The notes below the pieces were generated by a model. The model saw only the letters and a list, made by a program, of their open reading frames with translations, was not told the DNA's origin and did no database searches. 44,559 bases of DNA. Source: an uncultured Eubacteriales bacterium (lineage in GTDB: Bacteria > Bacillota > Clostridia > Oscillospirales > Oscillospiraceae). This document shows positions 16,515-24,303 of this stretch, one piece after another. How positions within the stretch are numbered: position 1 is the stretch's first letter; every line of letters begins with the position of its first letter. The stretch is from contig URXW01000011.1 of NCBI GenBank assembly GCA_900551995.1, forward strand, positions 1 through 44,559. Reading direction: 5' to 3'. The translations under genes were made by a program, and so were the position numbers.

Positions 16515-17556
16515 ATTCGTCCAGCTTGCCCCGCGCCCGAAGCACGTCGTCGGGGGTAATGGTCATCAAGTCGTCCCGGGTGACCGTCTCCAGCTTCGCC
16601 AGCCGGTTGTTCTGCGCCACGAGGATGTGCTCAAAGAGGTTTCGGACGCCGCGGGCGTTGCCGAAGCTGCTGTCCGCGCTCTCCTCGGCGATGTAGTCCC
16701 GCACCAGCGGCTCCGCCTCCGGCGCGAGGACGTAGCCCTTGCCGCAGCGCATTTTGAAGATGTCGAACATCTCCTCCGCGGTGTAATCCTCGAAGAGCAG
16801 AAAGCGGTTGAAGCGGCTTTCCAGACCGGGGTTGGAGTGGATAAATTTGTCCATCAGCTCGGTGTATCCCGCCACAATGACCACCAGATCGTCCCGGTGA
16901 TCCTCCATCGCCTTGAGGATGGTGTCGATGGCCTCTTGCCCGAAGTCGTTCTCGCTGCGACCGTTGAGGGCATACGCCTCGTCGATGAACAGCACGCCGC
17001 CCATCGCTTTTTCGATGACCTTCTGGGTCTTGAGGGCGGTCTGCCCCACGTAGCCCGCCACCAGTCCGCTGCGATCCACCTCCACCAGCTGCCCTTTGCT
17101 GAGGATGCCGAGGCTGCGGTAGATCCGCGCCATCATCCGCGCCATCATGGTCTTGCCGGTGCCGGGGTTGCCGGTAAAGACCATGTGGAGGGACATATCG
17201 GTGGTGGGAAGATCGTGCTGCTGGCGCAGCTTGTAGACCTGCACCATGTTGATGAGGTCGTGCACCTCGTCCTTCACCACCTGCAAGCCGATGTAGCTGT
17301 CCAGCTCCGATAGAAGATCCTCGATCTTCTCCGGCGGCGGCAGCTCCTCGGTCTTTTCCGGGACGGCGTCGCCGCTCTTGGAGTCGGCGGTGGGGGGTGC
17401 GTTCTTCTCCGGCGCGGGCGCGGCAGGTGCGGGAACCTTGCCCACGCCCTCAAAGGGCGTGCCCCAGAAGTCGCTGCCCATGCGCTTGATGTTGTTCTCC
17501 GTCATGGAGCGGATCACGTCCAGCTGCTGCAAAATGATCTGGTCTTTCTTATCCAT
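16513..17556 (-). CDS. AAA+ ATPase of the CbxX/CfxQ (SpoVK-like) family
   Basis: 347 residues. An N-terminal helix region and a Pro/Ala-rich linker (about 37-75) precede an AAA+ core with Walker A GNPGTGKT (129-136), Walker B GVLFIDEAYAL, sensor-1 region VIVAGY and an arginine-finger candidate in ESRFNR. The family includes Rubisco activase CbbX and sporulation protein SpoVK, which remodel partner proteins. The linker and N-terminus differ from SpoVK, so a spore role is not assured. It starts 11 bases after the Gx membrane protein gene, with GAGAGGTGG upstream, as the last gene of a six-gene operon. Its substrate could be a protein of that operon. Confidence 0.88.
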   Translation of the reverse strand: MDKKDQIILQQLDVIRSMTENNIKRMGSDFWGTPFEGVGKVPAPAAPAPEKNAPPTADSKSGDAVPEKTEELPPPEKIEDLLSELDSYIGLQVVKDEVHDLINMVQVYKLRQQHDLPTTDMSLHMVFTGNPGTGKTMMARMMARIYRSLGILSKGQLVEVDRSGLVAGYVGQTALKTQKVIEKAMGGVLFIDEAYALNGRSENDFGQEAIDTILKAMEDHRDDLVVIVAGYTELMDKFIHSNPGLESRFNRFLLFEDYTAEEMFDIFKMRCGKGYVLAPEAEPLVRDYIAEESADSSFGNARGVRNLFEHILVAQNNRLAKLETVTRDDLMTITPDDVLRARGKLDE

Positions 17557-17567
17557 AGTTCCACCTC

Positions 17568-18077
17568 TCAGCGAAATCGAATGTGCTGCGCTGCGCGCAG
17601 TAAAAGCGCGGTGACGAAGCCGGTCAGCGTGCCGGTGATAAGGGACACCGCCAGCAGGAAGGGGAGATAGCCCAGCACCATGGTGCTGCCCAGCGTAATG
17701 ACCGCCGCCGCCATCTGCCCTACGTTGTGGGCGGCCGCGCCGCCGAGGGACACGCCGTACACGCTGAGGCGGGGCAGCCGCTGGAGCAGGATCATCACCA
17801 GCATGGCGGTGACGCCGCCCAGCACGGAGAACAGCATGGCGGACAGGTTTCCGGCGAACAGCCCACCCAGCAGGCAGCGCGTCACAAGGATCGCCAGTGC
17901 TGCCCCTGCGCCCAGACGGTACAGGGCAAAGACGGTGACGATGTTGGCAAGCCCCAGCTTCACGCCGGGGAGCGGGATCAGCAGCGACACGGGGAACAGC
18001 CCCTCCAGCGTGCTCAAGCCCAGTGCCAGTGCTGCCAGCACGGCGCACAGGGCGATATTTTTCGTTGTCCAACGCAT
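17568..18077 (-). CDS. Gx transporter / heptaprenyl diphosphate synthase component I-like membrane protein
   Basis: 169 residues with five or six membrane segments. LAALALGLSTLEGLFP, PGVKLGLANIVTVFALY and GGLFAGNLSAMLFSVLGG are hallmarks of PF07456, an ECF-S-like membrane family often found beside NusG-domain-II and ApbE genes or beside menaquinone genes. It starts five bases after the NusG-domain-II gene; GGGGTGA serves as ribosome binding site. A role in quinone or flavin-linked extracytosolic electron transfer is inferred from context. Confidence 0.88.
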   Translation of the reverse strand: MRWTTKNIALCAVLAALALGLSTLEGLFPVSLLIPLPGVKLGLANIVTVFALYRLGAGAALAILVTRCLLGGLFAGNLSAMLFSVLGGVTAMLVMILLQRLPRLSVYGVSLGGAAAHNVGQMAAAVITLGSTMVLGYLPFLLAVSLITGTLTGFVTALLLRAAQHIRFR

Positions 18078-18082
18078 AGCCG

Positions 18083-18484
18083 TCACCCCACGATCACGTC
18101 CGGTGCGTCCGGGGCGGTGCCCTCCAAGTGCACCACCACCTGGGCGGGAAGGCATACGATGGATTGCCCTGCGCGGGTGATAACGCCGGTGTGGACGCAG
18201 TCCTGGGTGGGGCAGTCGCTGTCCGTCACCGCCACGCCGCCGTCCCTGGTGCTGACGCGGAGGGTATAGCTGCCGCCGGTGACGGTGGTCTCCGTGAAGT
18301 CGGACAGGGGGACGCGGCGCGTCTCCTCACCCGCCACGGAGATCACCACGGTCAGCTGCCCGCTCTGGGAGCGGGGCAGATAGAACCACAGCGCGGCGGC
18401 CACCGCCAGCAGTGCGATGATCAGTGCCACCAGCGCGTCAAAGCGGTTGAATTTCAGCTCATGCTGCGAGGGGTTGGTAGACAT
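18083..18484 (-). CDS. NusG domain II-containing membrane-anchored protein
   Basis: 133 residues. One N-terminal membrane helix (about 23-42, ALVALIIALLAVAAALWFYL) is followed by an outside-facing domain with CPTQDCVHTGVI and IVCLPAQVVVHL, the cysteine-containing pattern of PF07009. Its start lies inside the end of apbE (26-base overlap), implying coupled translation. Proteins of this family are known neighbours of ApbE and of Rnf/FLEET-type electron transfer genes. The two cysteines of the CPTQDC motif could be redox-active or bind a cofactor; that is a guess. Confidence 0.88.
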   Translation of the reverse strand: MSTNPSQHELKFNRFDALVALIIALLAVAAALWFYLPRSQSGQLTVVISVAGEETRRVPLSDFTETTVTGGSYTLRVSTRDGGVAVTDSDCPTQDCVHTGVITRAGQSIVCLPAQVVVHLEGTAPDAPDVIVG

Positions 18485-19496
18485 AGCCGCTGCCCTCTCT
18501 CTCGTTAAAACAGTCCGCAAGACCGGGGGTATACAGCACGCGCCCGTCCTCGGTGATAAGCACCATGTCAAAGACCGTGCTATGGGAACGCCAGAAATCC
18601 ACGGCACCCGCCTCGCCCATGACGTACAGGGCGGTGGAGTAGGCGTCAGCGCAGGTGCCCTGCCCGCCCATGGCTCCGTGGGTGATAATGGATACGCTGG
18701 TCAGATCACTGTCGGCGGGGTAGCCGGTCTTGGGGTCGATGATATGCTGGTAAACGGTGCCGTCCGGTGCGGTGAAGTTCCGCTGATAGCCGCCGGACGT
18801 GACCACAAAGGCGTCCGACAGGTCGAGGACGCAGGCGTAGTCGCCGCTGCTCCGGGGATCCTGAATGGCGACTGACCACGGCTTGCCGCCGGCGTTGGTG
18901 CCGTAAACATACACGTTGCCCCCCAGATTGGCACAGCCGCCGGTGAGATCACTGCGGTGGAACAGGACGGCGGCGCAGTCGGCGGCGTAGCCCTTGGCGA
19001 CGCCGCCCAAGTCGATGGCGCAGCCCTCGTCCAGCGAGATATTGTAGAAATCCGATTGGTGGATGTGCTCATAGCCCACCAGCGGCAGCAGCGCGTCGAT
19101 CTCCGCCTGTGCGGGGACGCAGGGACTGTCGGACGTGATGCCCCACAGCTCCACCAGCGGGGCGATGGTCACGTCGAAGGCACCGCCTGTCTCCTCGCTG
19201 TGGCGCAGTGCCCACGACAGCAGCTGGGCACCGTCGTCGTCCCAGACGGCGCAGCCGTCCCGGTTCAACTGAGAGACCTCACTGGTCGCCACCGTGCGGG
19301 AGAGGCTTGCCTCCAGCGCGTTGACGGTCTGGGAGATGCGGGTCAGCACGTCGGCGGCACCGTCGCCGATGGCGGTGATGGTCATATAGGTGTCCATGGC
19401 GAACAGGGACACCTCCTCCGGCTTGGCGTTTGAGCAGCCGGTCAGCGACGCGCACAGCAGCGCACTCAGCAGCAGGGATACTACGCGCTTTTTCAC
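18459..19496 (-). CDS. apbE: FAD:protein FMN transferase lipoprotein
   Basis: 345 residues with a lipoprotein signal (lipobox LTGC, Cys21), so it acts outside the membrane. ApbE motifs are FAMDTYMTITAIGDGA near the N-terminus, CAIDLGGVAKGYAAD (FAD and Mg2+ binding) and NLGGNVYVYG, followed by HIIDPKTGYPA. The enzyme attaches FMN through a phosphoester bond to Ser or Thr of target proteins such as Rnf, Nqr or FMN-binding-domain proteins. It overlaps recR by four bases (ATGA type) and the NusG-domain-II gene by 26. No FMN-acceptor protein with the usual motif is seen in this window. Confidence 0.95.
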   Translation of the reverse strand: MKKRVVSLLLSALLCASLTGCSNAKPEEVSLFAMDTYMTITAIGDGAADVLTRISQTVNALEASLSRTVATSEVSQLNRDGCAVWDDDGAQLLSWALRHSEETGGAFDVTIAPLVELWGITSDSPCVPAQAEIDALLPLVGYEHIHQSDFYNISLDEGCAIDLGGVAKGYAADCAAVLFHRSDLTGGCANLGGNVYVYGTNAGGKPWSVAIQDPRSSGDYACVLDLSDAFVVTSGGYQRNFTAPDGTVYQHIIDPKTGYPADSDLTSVSIITHGAMGGQGTCADAYSTALYVMGEAGAVDFWRSHSTVFDMVLITEDGRVLYTPGLADCFNEREGSGYVYQPLAA

Positions 19497-20092
19497 AGCT
19501 CCCGCCGCCCTTCCAGTGCCCGCATGAGCGTGGCGTCGTCGGCGAATTCCAGATGCCCGCCCACGGGGATACCGTAGGCGAGGCGCGTGACCTTCACGCC
19601 GAAGGGCTTCAGCAGCCGGGCGATATACAGCGCGGTGGCCTCGCCCTCGGTGTCGGGGTTGGTCGCCATGATGACCTCGGTGATGCCGCCCTGCGCCACC
19701 CGATCCAGCAGGGACTTGATGTGCAGGTCGTCGGGTCCCACGTGGTTCATGGGGGAGAGCACGCCGTGGAGCACGTGGTAGTGCCCCCGGTACTCCCGGC
19801 TGCGCTCAATAGCGATCACGTCGCGGGGGTCAGCCACCACGCAGATGGTGCTCTCGTCCCGCTTCTGGTCGGCGCAGATGGGGCACAGCCCCCCAGCGGT
19901 GAGGTTCTGGCACACCGGGCACAGCGTCACACTGCGCTTGGCGTCGGTGATGGCGTCGGCGAACGCCTGCGCCTCCTCGGCGGGGAGACTCAGCACATGG
20001 AACGCCAGACGCTGGGCGGACTTATAGCCCACGCCCGGCAGACGGGCGAATTGCTCCACTAATTTTTCCAGCGGTGCGGGAAAATACTCCAT
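19493..20092 (-). CDS. recR: Recombination mediator RecR
   Basis: 199 residues, standard length. It has the helix-hairpin-helix start (LPGVGYKSAQRLAFHVL), the four-cysteine zinc finger (CPVC and CPIC around residues 58-72) and a Toprim domain with VVADPRDVIAIE and ATNPDTEGEATALYI. RecR works with RecO/RecF in loading RecA. In most genomes it follows dnaX and ybaB; here it sits between rpe and apbE, an unusual operon position. Confidence 0.96.
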   Translation of the reverse strand: MEYFPAPLEKLVEQFARLPGVGYKSAQRLAFHVLSLPAEEAQAFADAITDAKRSVTLCPVCQNLTAGGLCPICADQKRDESTICVVADPRDVIAIERSREYRGHYHVLHGVLSPMNHVGPDDLHIKSLLDRVAQGGITEVIMATNPDTEGEATALYIARLLKPFGVKVTRLAYGIPVGGHLEFADDATLMRALEGRREL

Positions 20093-20098
20093 AGCCCC

Positions 20099-20743
20099 TT
20101 ATCCTCTCAGCTCTTTGATCTTGGCGGGAATGTCCGCGCTCTTGTACACGGCACTGCCGGCCACCAGCACGTTGGCGCCGGAGGCGATGCACAGCCTGCA
20201 GGTGCCGCTGTCCACGCCGCCGTCCACCTCCAGCTCACAGGTGGGGTTCATGGCGTCGATATAGCCCCGGATGGTCTGCACCTTGGGCATCATGTCCGCC
20301 ATGAATTTCTGACCGCCGAAGCCCGGCTCCACGGTCATGACCAGGATCAGCTCCACCTCGTTGATAAAGGGCAGCACACTGGCGGCAGGGGTCTTGGGCT
20401 TCACCACCACGCCCGCCTTCTTGCCCTTGGCGTGGATCCGCCGGAGGGCTTCGTGGAGGTTCTCCTCCGTGTCCGCCTCCACATGGCAGGTGACGATGTC
20501 CGCGCCCGCGTCGCAGAACTGCTCCACATAGCGGATGGGACGGTCGATCATCAGATGCACGTCCAGAGGCAGGGCGGTGGTGGGACGGATGGACTTCACC
20601 ACGGGGATGCCGATGGAAATATTGGGTACGAACAGACCGTCCATCACGTCCACGTGGACGTAATCGGCGGTGGCGATCTTCTCGATGTCCCGCGCCAGAT
20701 AGGCGAAATCGGCGGACAGGATGGAGGGGGCGATCTTGATCAT
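20099..20743 (-). CDS. rpe: Ribulose-phosphate 3-epimerase
   Basis: 214 residues, TIM-barrel enzyme of the pentose phosphate pathway converting ribulose 5-phosphate and xylulose 5-phosphate. Visible motifs are IAPSILSADFA at the start, HVDVMDGLFVPN, DVHLMI, MTVEPGFGGQKF and LEVDGGVD, which carry the metal ligands and catalytic aspartates. The start at 20743 begins MIKIAPSIL as usual, with GAAAGGAAG upstream. It is the first gene of the operon continuing into recR, six bases downstream. It could also be related to use of sugar phosphates made by the 1-7700 locus, but that is speculation. Confidence 0.96.
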   Translation of the reverse strand: MIKIAPSILSADFAYLARDIEKIATADYVHVDVMDGLFVPNISIGIPVVKSIRPTTALPLDVHLMIDRPIRYVEQFCDAGADIVTCHVEADTEENLHEALRRIHAKGKKAGVVVKPKTPAASVLPFINEVELILVMTVEPGFGGQKFMADMMPKVQTIRGYIDAMNPTCELEVDGGVDSGTCRLCIASGANVLVAGSAVYKSADIPAKIKELRG

Positions 20744-21019
20744 GGGGAGACTTCCTTTCGTGCCGCGCCTGACCACGGGCGGCGGATAATATTTACGGTA
20801 TGCGGTATATTCACAATATACGGTGCGGTGATGCCGTGACGCACTGCACTGCGGTATAATTCGCCGCTTTTCCGGCTGATCGGCTTCACCGGGCGAGAAA
20901 AACGGCGACGCCGTATAATAGCCGCTCTGCGGCTATTATAGCATACACGGGGGGCGGATTGCAAGGCGGGGAGGGCACAAGGTAAATTTGTATAATCTGT
21001 GAACTTTGGATAAAAGGGG
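20744..21019. repeat. Non-coding region with repeat-like palindromes
   Basis: I see no gene here. The segment 20780-20940 has several short TATA-containing motifs (ATTTACGGTATGCGGTATA, CACAATATACGG) in a style that resembles repetitive intergenic elements of this bacterial group. It ends in a perfect 12-bp palindrome, TATAATAGCCGC with GCGGCTATTATA (20914-20925 and 20929-20940, loop TCT). It also must hold the promoter of the rpe operon, which I cannot place firmly. Confidence 0.45.
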
Positions 21020-21048
21020 TTTACCTTTGCTGACTTTTCCTGTACAAT
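21020..21048 (+). promoter_or_regulatory. Promoter of the zinc-ribbon membrane protein gene
   Basis: TTTACC (21020-21025), 17 bases, TACAAT (21043-21048). An AGGAGG follows at about 21081. Confidence 0.55.
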
Positions 21049-21099
21049 ATCTTGTCAGTAACCCTGTGATTTGACAGCAGGAGGCAAAGGGACGGTCGT

Positions 21100-21528
21100 A
21101 TGAACTTCTTCCAACGCATCGGAAACGCGCTGTCGCGCTTTATGTACGGACGCAACGGTGTAGACAGGCTGGGGCTAACCATGATCTGGGCGGCTCTGCT
21201 GCTGGATATTATCAATATGCTCCTGCGGGGAAAGCCGGTGGTGAGCGGCATCACCGGTCTTGTCTCCGGCGTGCTCCTCTTCACGGCACTGTTCCGGATG
21301 TTCTCCCGCAATCTGGAAAAACGCAGGGCGGAGAACACCCGGTTCATGGAGAAGGTCTGGTGGCCGGTCAGCCGCCGTATGGCGGGCGCACGGCAGCAGC
21401 GCATGGACAAGGAGCACAGGTACTTCACCTGCCACCGGTGCGGCGCGGTGTGCCGCGTACCGCGGGGGAAGGGGCGCATCGTTATCACCTGTCCCCGCTG
21501 CGGCGGCGAGATACACGGAAAAAGCTGA
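21100..21528 (+). CDS. Small membrane protein with C-terminal zinc ribbon, unknown function
   Basis: 142 residues. Two hydrophobic helices (LTMIWAALLLDIINMLL at about 27-43, and GITGLVSGVLLFTALFRMF at about 50-68) are followed by a basic stretch and a four-cysteine zinc-ribbon: CHRCGAVC, a basic linker and CPRCGGEI at the C-terminus. Both termini are probably cytoplasmic. Similar small proteins are common in Clostridia, but I know of no function. It has its own promoter and terminator and no operon partner. Confidence 0.75.
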   Translation: MNFFQRIGNALSRFMYGRNGVDRLGLTMIWAALLLDIINMLLRGKPVVSGITGLVSGVLLFTALFRMFSRNLEKRRAENTRFMEKVWWPVSRRMAGARQQRMDKEHRYFTCHRCGAVCRVPRGKGRIVITCPRCGGEIHGKS

Positions 21529-21540
21529 AAAAAAGAACCC

Positions 21541-21562
21541 TCCGGCGCAGCCGGAGGGTTTT
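21541..21562. terminator. Bidirectional terminator between convergent genes
   Basis: A stem with AACCCTCCGG pairing to CCGGAGGGTT, preceded by an A-run and followed by TTTCC. It separates the zinc-ribbon protein gene from the amino-acid ABC transporter genes. Confidence 0.85.
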
Positions 21563-21579
21563 CCATATTCTCACAATTC

Positions 21580-22329
21580 TTACAGCACCTTGCTGAGAAA
21601 GTCCTGCAGCCGGGGATCCTTGGGGTGGTCGAACAGGTCGGAGGGGGTGCCTTCCTCCAGGATCCTGCCGTCCGCCATGAACACCACCCGGTCGGCCACC
21701 TCACGGGCGAAGCCCATCTCATGGGTGACGACCGCCATGGTCATACCGTCCTTTGCCAGATCCCGCATGAGATCCAGCACCTCGCCCACCATTTCCGGGT
21801 CGAGGGCGGAGGTGGGCTCGTCAAAGAGCATTACCTCCGGGTCCATCGCCAGCGCGCGGACGATGGCGATACGCTGCTTCTGTCCGCCGGAGAGCATATT
21901 GGGGAACTCGTCCGCCTTGTCCGCCAGACCGATACGCTCCAGCAGCACCCGCGCCTGCGCCTCCGCCTCGGCGGAGGATTTTTTCTTCAGCGTCACCGGT
22001 GCCAGCGTGATGTTTTGCAGCACCGTTTTGTGGGGGAACAGGTTGAAGTGCTGGAACACCATGCCCATCTTCTGCCGGTGCTTGTCGATGTTCACCGACT
22101 TGTCCGCCAGATCCACGCCGTCGAAGAAAATGGCACCGGAGGTAGGCTCCTCCAGCAGATTCAGACTGCGGAGCAGGGTGGACTTGCCGGAGCCGGAGGG
22201 TCCGATGATCGCCACCACCTCGCCGCGATGGATGCGGAGGTTGCAGTCATTCAGAGCGTGGACAGCACCGTGGTTGTACTCCTTGACCAGATGCTCCACG
22301 GAGATGAGGACGTTACTGCTTGTCGCCAC
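21580..22329 (-). CDS. Polar amino-acid ABC transporter ATP-binding protein (GlnQ type)
   Basis: 249 residues. Walker A GPSGSGKST near residue 39, the PAAT family sequence MVFQHFNLFPHKTV, signature LSGGQKQRIAI and Walker B VMLFDEPTSALDPEMV are all intact. It is the third gene of a binding protein-permease-ATPase operon and overlaps the permease gene by 17 bases. The complex should import a polar amino acid using ATP. Confidence 0.95.
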   Translation of the reverse strand: MATSSNVLISVEHLVKEYNHGAVHALNDCNLRIHRGEVVAIIGPSGSGKSTLLRSLNLLEEPTSGAIFFDGVDLADKSVNIDKHRQKMGMVFQHFNLFPHKTVLQNITLAPVTLKKKSSAEAEAQARVLLERIGLADKADEFPNMLSGGQKQRIAIVRALAMDPEVMLFDEPTSALDPEMVGEVLDLMRDLAKDGMTMAVVTHEMGFAREVADRVVFMADGRILEEGTPSDLFDHPKDPRLQDFLSKVL

Positions 22330-23044
22330 GGCGCATTCTCCTTTCTATGGCCTCGATGCCCTTGGAGGCGGGATAGTTGATGCAGAAATAGACCAGCGCA
22401 GCCAGAGTATAGGGTGCCAGCGAGATACCGGTGGAGCCGGCGATGGTCTTGGCGGCGAACATGATCTCCGCCATGCCCAGCGTGGAGCAGATGGAGGACT
22501 CCTTCACCATGGTGACCACCTCGTTTGCCAGCGCGGGGAGGACGTTCTTGATGGCTTGGGGCAGCACCACCAGACGCATGGACTGCCAGCCGGACAGACC
22601 CAGCGACCGGGCGGCCTCCGTCTGCCCCTTGTCCACCGCCAGAATACCGGCGCGGAAGATCTCCGCCACGTATGCCGAGCTGTTCAACGCCAGTGCCACC
22701 ACGCCGGGGATGAACCGGCTGATGTCCACGAAGCCGAACAGGGAGACGCGGGGCAGGGGGATGGCGTAAAACAGCCCGAAATAGATGATGGACAGCTGCA
22801 CCAGCATGGGGGTGGAGCGGAACACGGCGATATACGCGCCGGCGAACCAGCGCACGGGCTTGACCTTACTCAGCCGCATCATGGCCAGCAGCAGGGCGGG
22901 GATCACCGCCAGCAGCACGGAAACCACCGCCAGCAGCAGCGTGTACTCAATGCCGCGGACGAAGGCAAGACCATACTTGGGCAGGAAGGAGAAATTAAAG
23001 AAGTCGGAGGGGCGCATATCGGTGAACAGGCTGCTCCACCACAT
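22313..23044 (-). CDS. Polar amino-acid ABC transporter permease (HisM/GlnP type)
   Basis: 243 residues with five or so membrane segments. It has the N-terminal GIEYTLLLAVVSVLLAV and RSTPMLVQLSIIYFGL typical of His/Glu/Gln permeases, and the coupling EAA loop EAARSLGLSGWQSMRLVVLP. Probably a homodimer, since only one permease gene is present. An intercistronic hairpin separates it from the binding-protein gene. Confidence 0.94.
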   Translation of the reverse strand: MWWSSLFTDMRPSDFFNFSFLPKYGLAFVRGIEYTLLLAVVSVLLAVIPALLLAMMRLSKVKPVRWFAGAYIAVFRSTPMLVQLSIIYFGLFYAIPLPRVSLFGFVDISRFIPGVVALALNSSAYVAEIFRAGILAVDKGQTEAARSLGLSGWQSMRLVVLPQAIKNVLPALANEVVTMVKESSICSTLGMAEIMFAAKTIAGSTGISLAPYTLAALVYFCINYPASKGIEAIERRMRRGDKQ

Positions 23045-23072
23045 ACGAGATCAGTCCTTTCTGTGAATGAGT

Positions 23073-23112
23073 GCGCGAAAGTGCAAAGTCGCAGACGGCT
23101 TTGCACTCGCGC
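23073..23112 (-). promoter_or_regulatory. Intercistronic hairpin between binding-protein and permease genes
   Basis: GCGCGA plus GTGCAAAG (23073-23088, with two extra As) pairs with CTTTGCACTCGCGC (23099-23112). No T-run follows on the minus strand. It sits just after the binding-protein gene, the same position as the hairpin in the sugar operon. Confidence 0.65.
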
Positions 23113-23132
23113 TTATGTGTTGAGGGGGTAAA

Positions 23133-23960
23133 TCAGTCGGCGGTAACTGCCACAGCCACGCCAGACAGCTTGTCAGCATCGGCGATGAAGGTTTCGATCT
23201 TGTTCTCGGCAGTCAGCTTCGCGATAGCGGCGTTGATGTCGGGCAGCAGACCCTTGGGGTCGCCCTTGGCAACGGCGATGCAGTAGGGAGCGGCTGCGCC
23301 CAGCTCAGAGGAGGCATCGGCGATGACCAGCTCAGGGTTGGCGGCGGCATACTCAGCGGCCACGCCGCCGTCCACCAGAATGGCGTCCACCTTATCATAC
23401 ACCAGCTCGTTCACCAGATCAAGCACGGAGGCGAGAGGCACAGGGGTGGCACCCTCGATGCCGTTGACGACATCCAGCTTGGTGGTGGCGGTCTGTGCGC
23501 CCACGGACTTACCGTTCAGATCCGCCAGAGTCTTGTACTGGTCGGCGTTGGCAGCCTTCACCAGAAGGGCGGGGGGCACGTCGGTGTAGTAGGGATCGGA
23601 GAAATCAGCGTTTTCCAGACGGTCGGGAGTCGCCTCCATGGCGGCAAGCACCATGTCGAAATCACCCTTGTCCAGAGAGGTCAGCAGGTTGTCAAAGCTC
23701 ATGTTCTCCACCTGCAGCGTCAGCCCCATCTCGTCGGCGACGTACTGCGCCACGGAGACGTCGATACCGCCGTAGACCATCTCGCCGCTCTCGTCGGGAT
23801 ACATGAACTCAAAGGGGGCGTAGTCGGCGGAGGTGCCCACCACCAACGTGGTCTTGGTATCGCCGTTATCGTCGGTCTTGTTGTCGTCTGCTTTCTGACC
23901 GCAGGCCACCAGGCTCAGAGCCATCACCAGTGCCAGCAGCATTGCCGTAAGCTTTTTCAT
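23133..23960 (-). CDS. Polar amino-acid ABC transporter substrate-binding lipoprotein
   Basis: 275 residues of SBP_bac_3. The lipobox LVAC places the lipid-anchored cysteine at residue 20. The mature start VVGTSADYAPFEFMYPDESG, the GGIDVSVAQYVADEMG segment and the domain-crossing GKSVGAQTATTKLD match the family. The start at 23960 is chosen by the signal peptide and GAAAGGAAG; longer reading to 24380 has no support. A perfect TTGACA/TATAGT promoter lies upstream. Cysteine, lysine/arginine or glutamine-type ligands are all possible. Confidence 0.93.
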   Translation of the reverse strand: MKKLTAMLLALVMALSLVACGQKADDNKTDDNGDTKTTLVVGTSADYAPFEFMYPDESGEMVYGGIDVSVAQYVADEMGLTLQVENMSFDNLLTSLDKGDFDMVLAAMEATPDRLENADFSDPYYTDVPPALLVKAANADQYKTLADLNGKSVGAQTATTKLDVVNGIEGATPVPLASVLDLVNELVYDKVDAILVDGGVAAEYAAANPELVIADASSELGAAAPYCIAVAKGDPKGLLPDINAAIAKLTAENKIETFIADADKLSGVAVAVTAD

Positions 23961-24050
23961 GTTCGTACTTCCTTTCAAATCGTTTATGGTTCTATACCGG
24001 GATCCGGAATATAGACTTTGTTTTCGGAGGACTTCCTCCTGACAGTGGCT

Positions 24051-24079
24051 ACTATACACCATGGCTGCATAAATGTCAA
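24051..24079 (-). promoter_or_regulatory. Promoter of the amino-acid ABC operon
   Basis: On the minus strand TTGACA (24074-24079), 17 bases, TATAGT (24051-24056). The leader of about 85 bases contains a small GGAGGA/TCCTCC palindrome near 24026-24039 and no recognisable riboswitch. Confidence 0.8.
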
Positions 24080-24242
24080 CAGTGTTTTGAATAAAAATCC
24101 GGACGAAACGTGAATTTGTACAAGTACAACAGGGAAAAGCCGTGAGAACAAGGAGGAGAGTTGTATAATTTACCGTATCCGCCGCCGCATAAATGAATAA
24201 ATATGCAACTATTCCGAATACTCCGCCCCAAACGCAGAAACA

Positions 24243-24266
24243 CCAGCCGAAGGGCTGGCGTTTCTG
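24243..24266 (-). terminator. Terminator of the NlpC/P60 gene
   Basis: On the minus strand AAACGCCAGCC and GGCTGGTGTTT form an 11-bp stem with one G-U pair and a CTTC loop, about 40 bases after the gene's stop. The remaining part of the 23961-24303 gap, apart from the promoter, holds nothing I recognise. Confidence 0.65.
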
Positions 24267-24303
24267 AATCAAAGAAAGGGGTATCCATGAAGAAGCTGCG
24301 AAA

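Noticed and set aside
17557..18072. N-terminal extension of the AAA+ ATPase frame to 18072
   Set aside because: The extension overlaps the Gx gene in another frame and has shadow composition; the start at 17556 has its own ribosome binding site.
23961..24050. Riboswitch or T-box in the leader of the amino-acid transporter operon
   Set aside because: The leader is only about 85 bases and has one small palindrome, with no T-box, lysine or SAM riboswitch motif.
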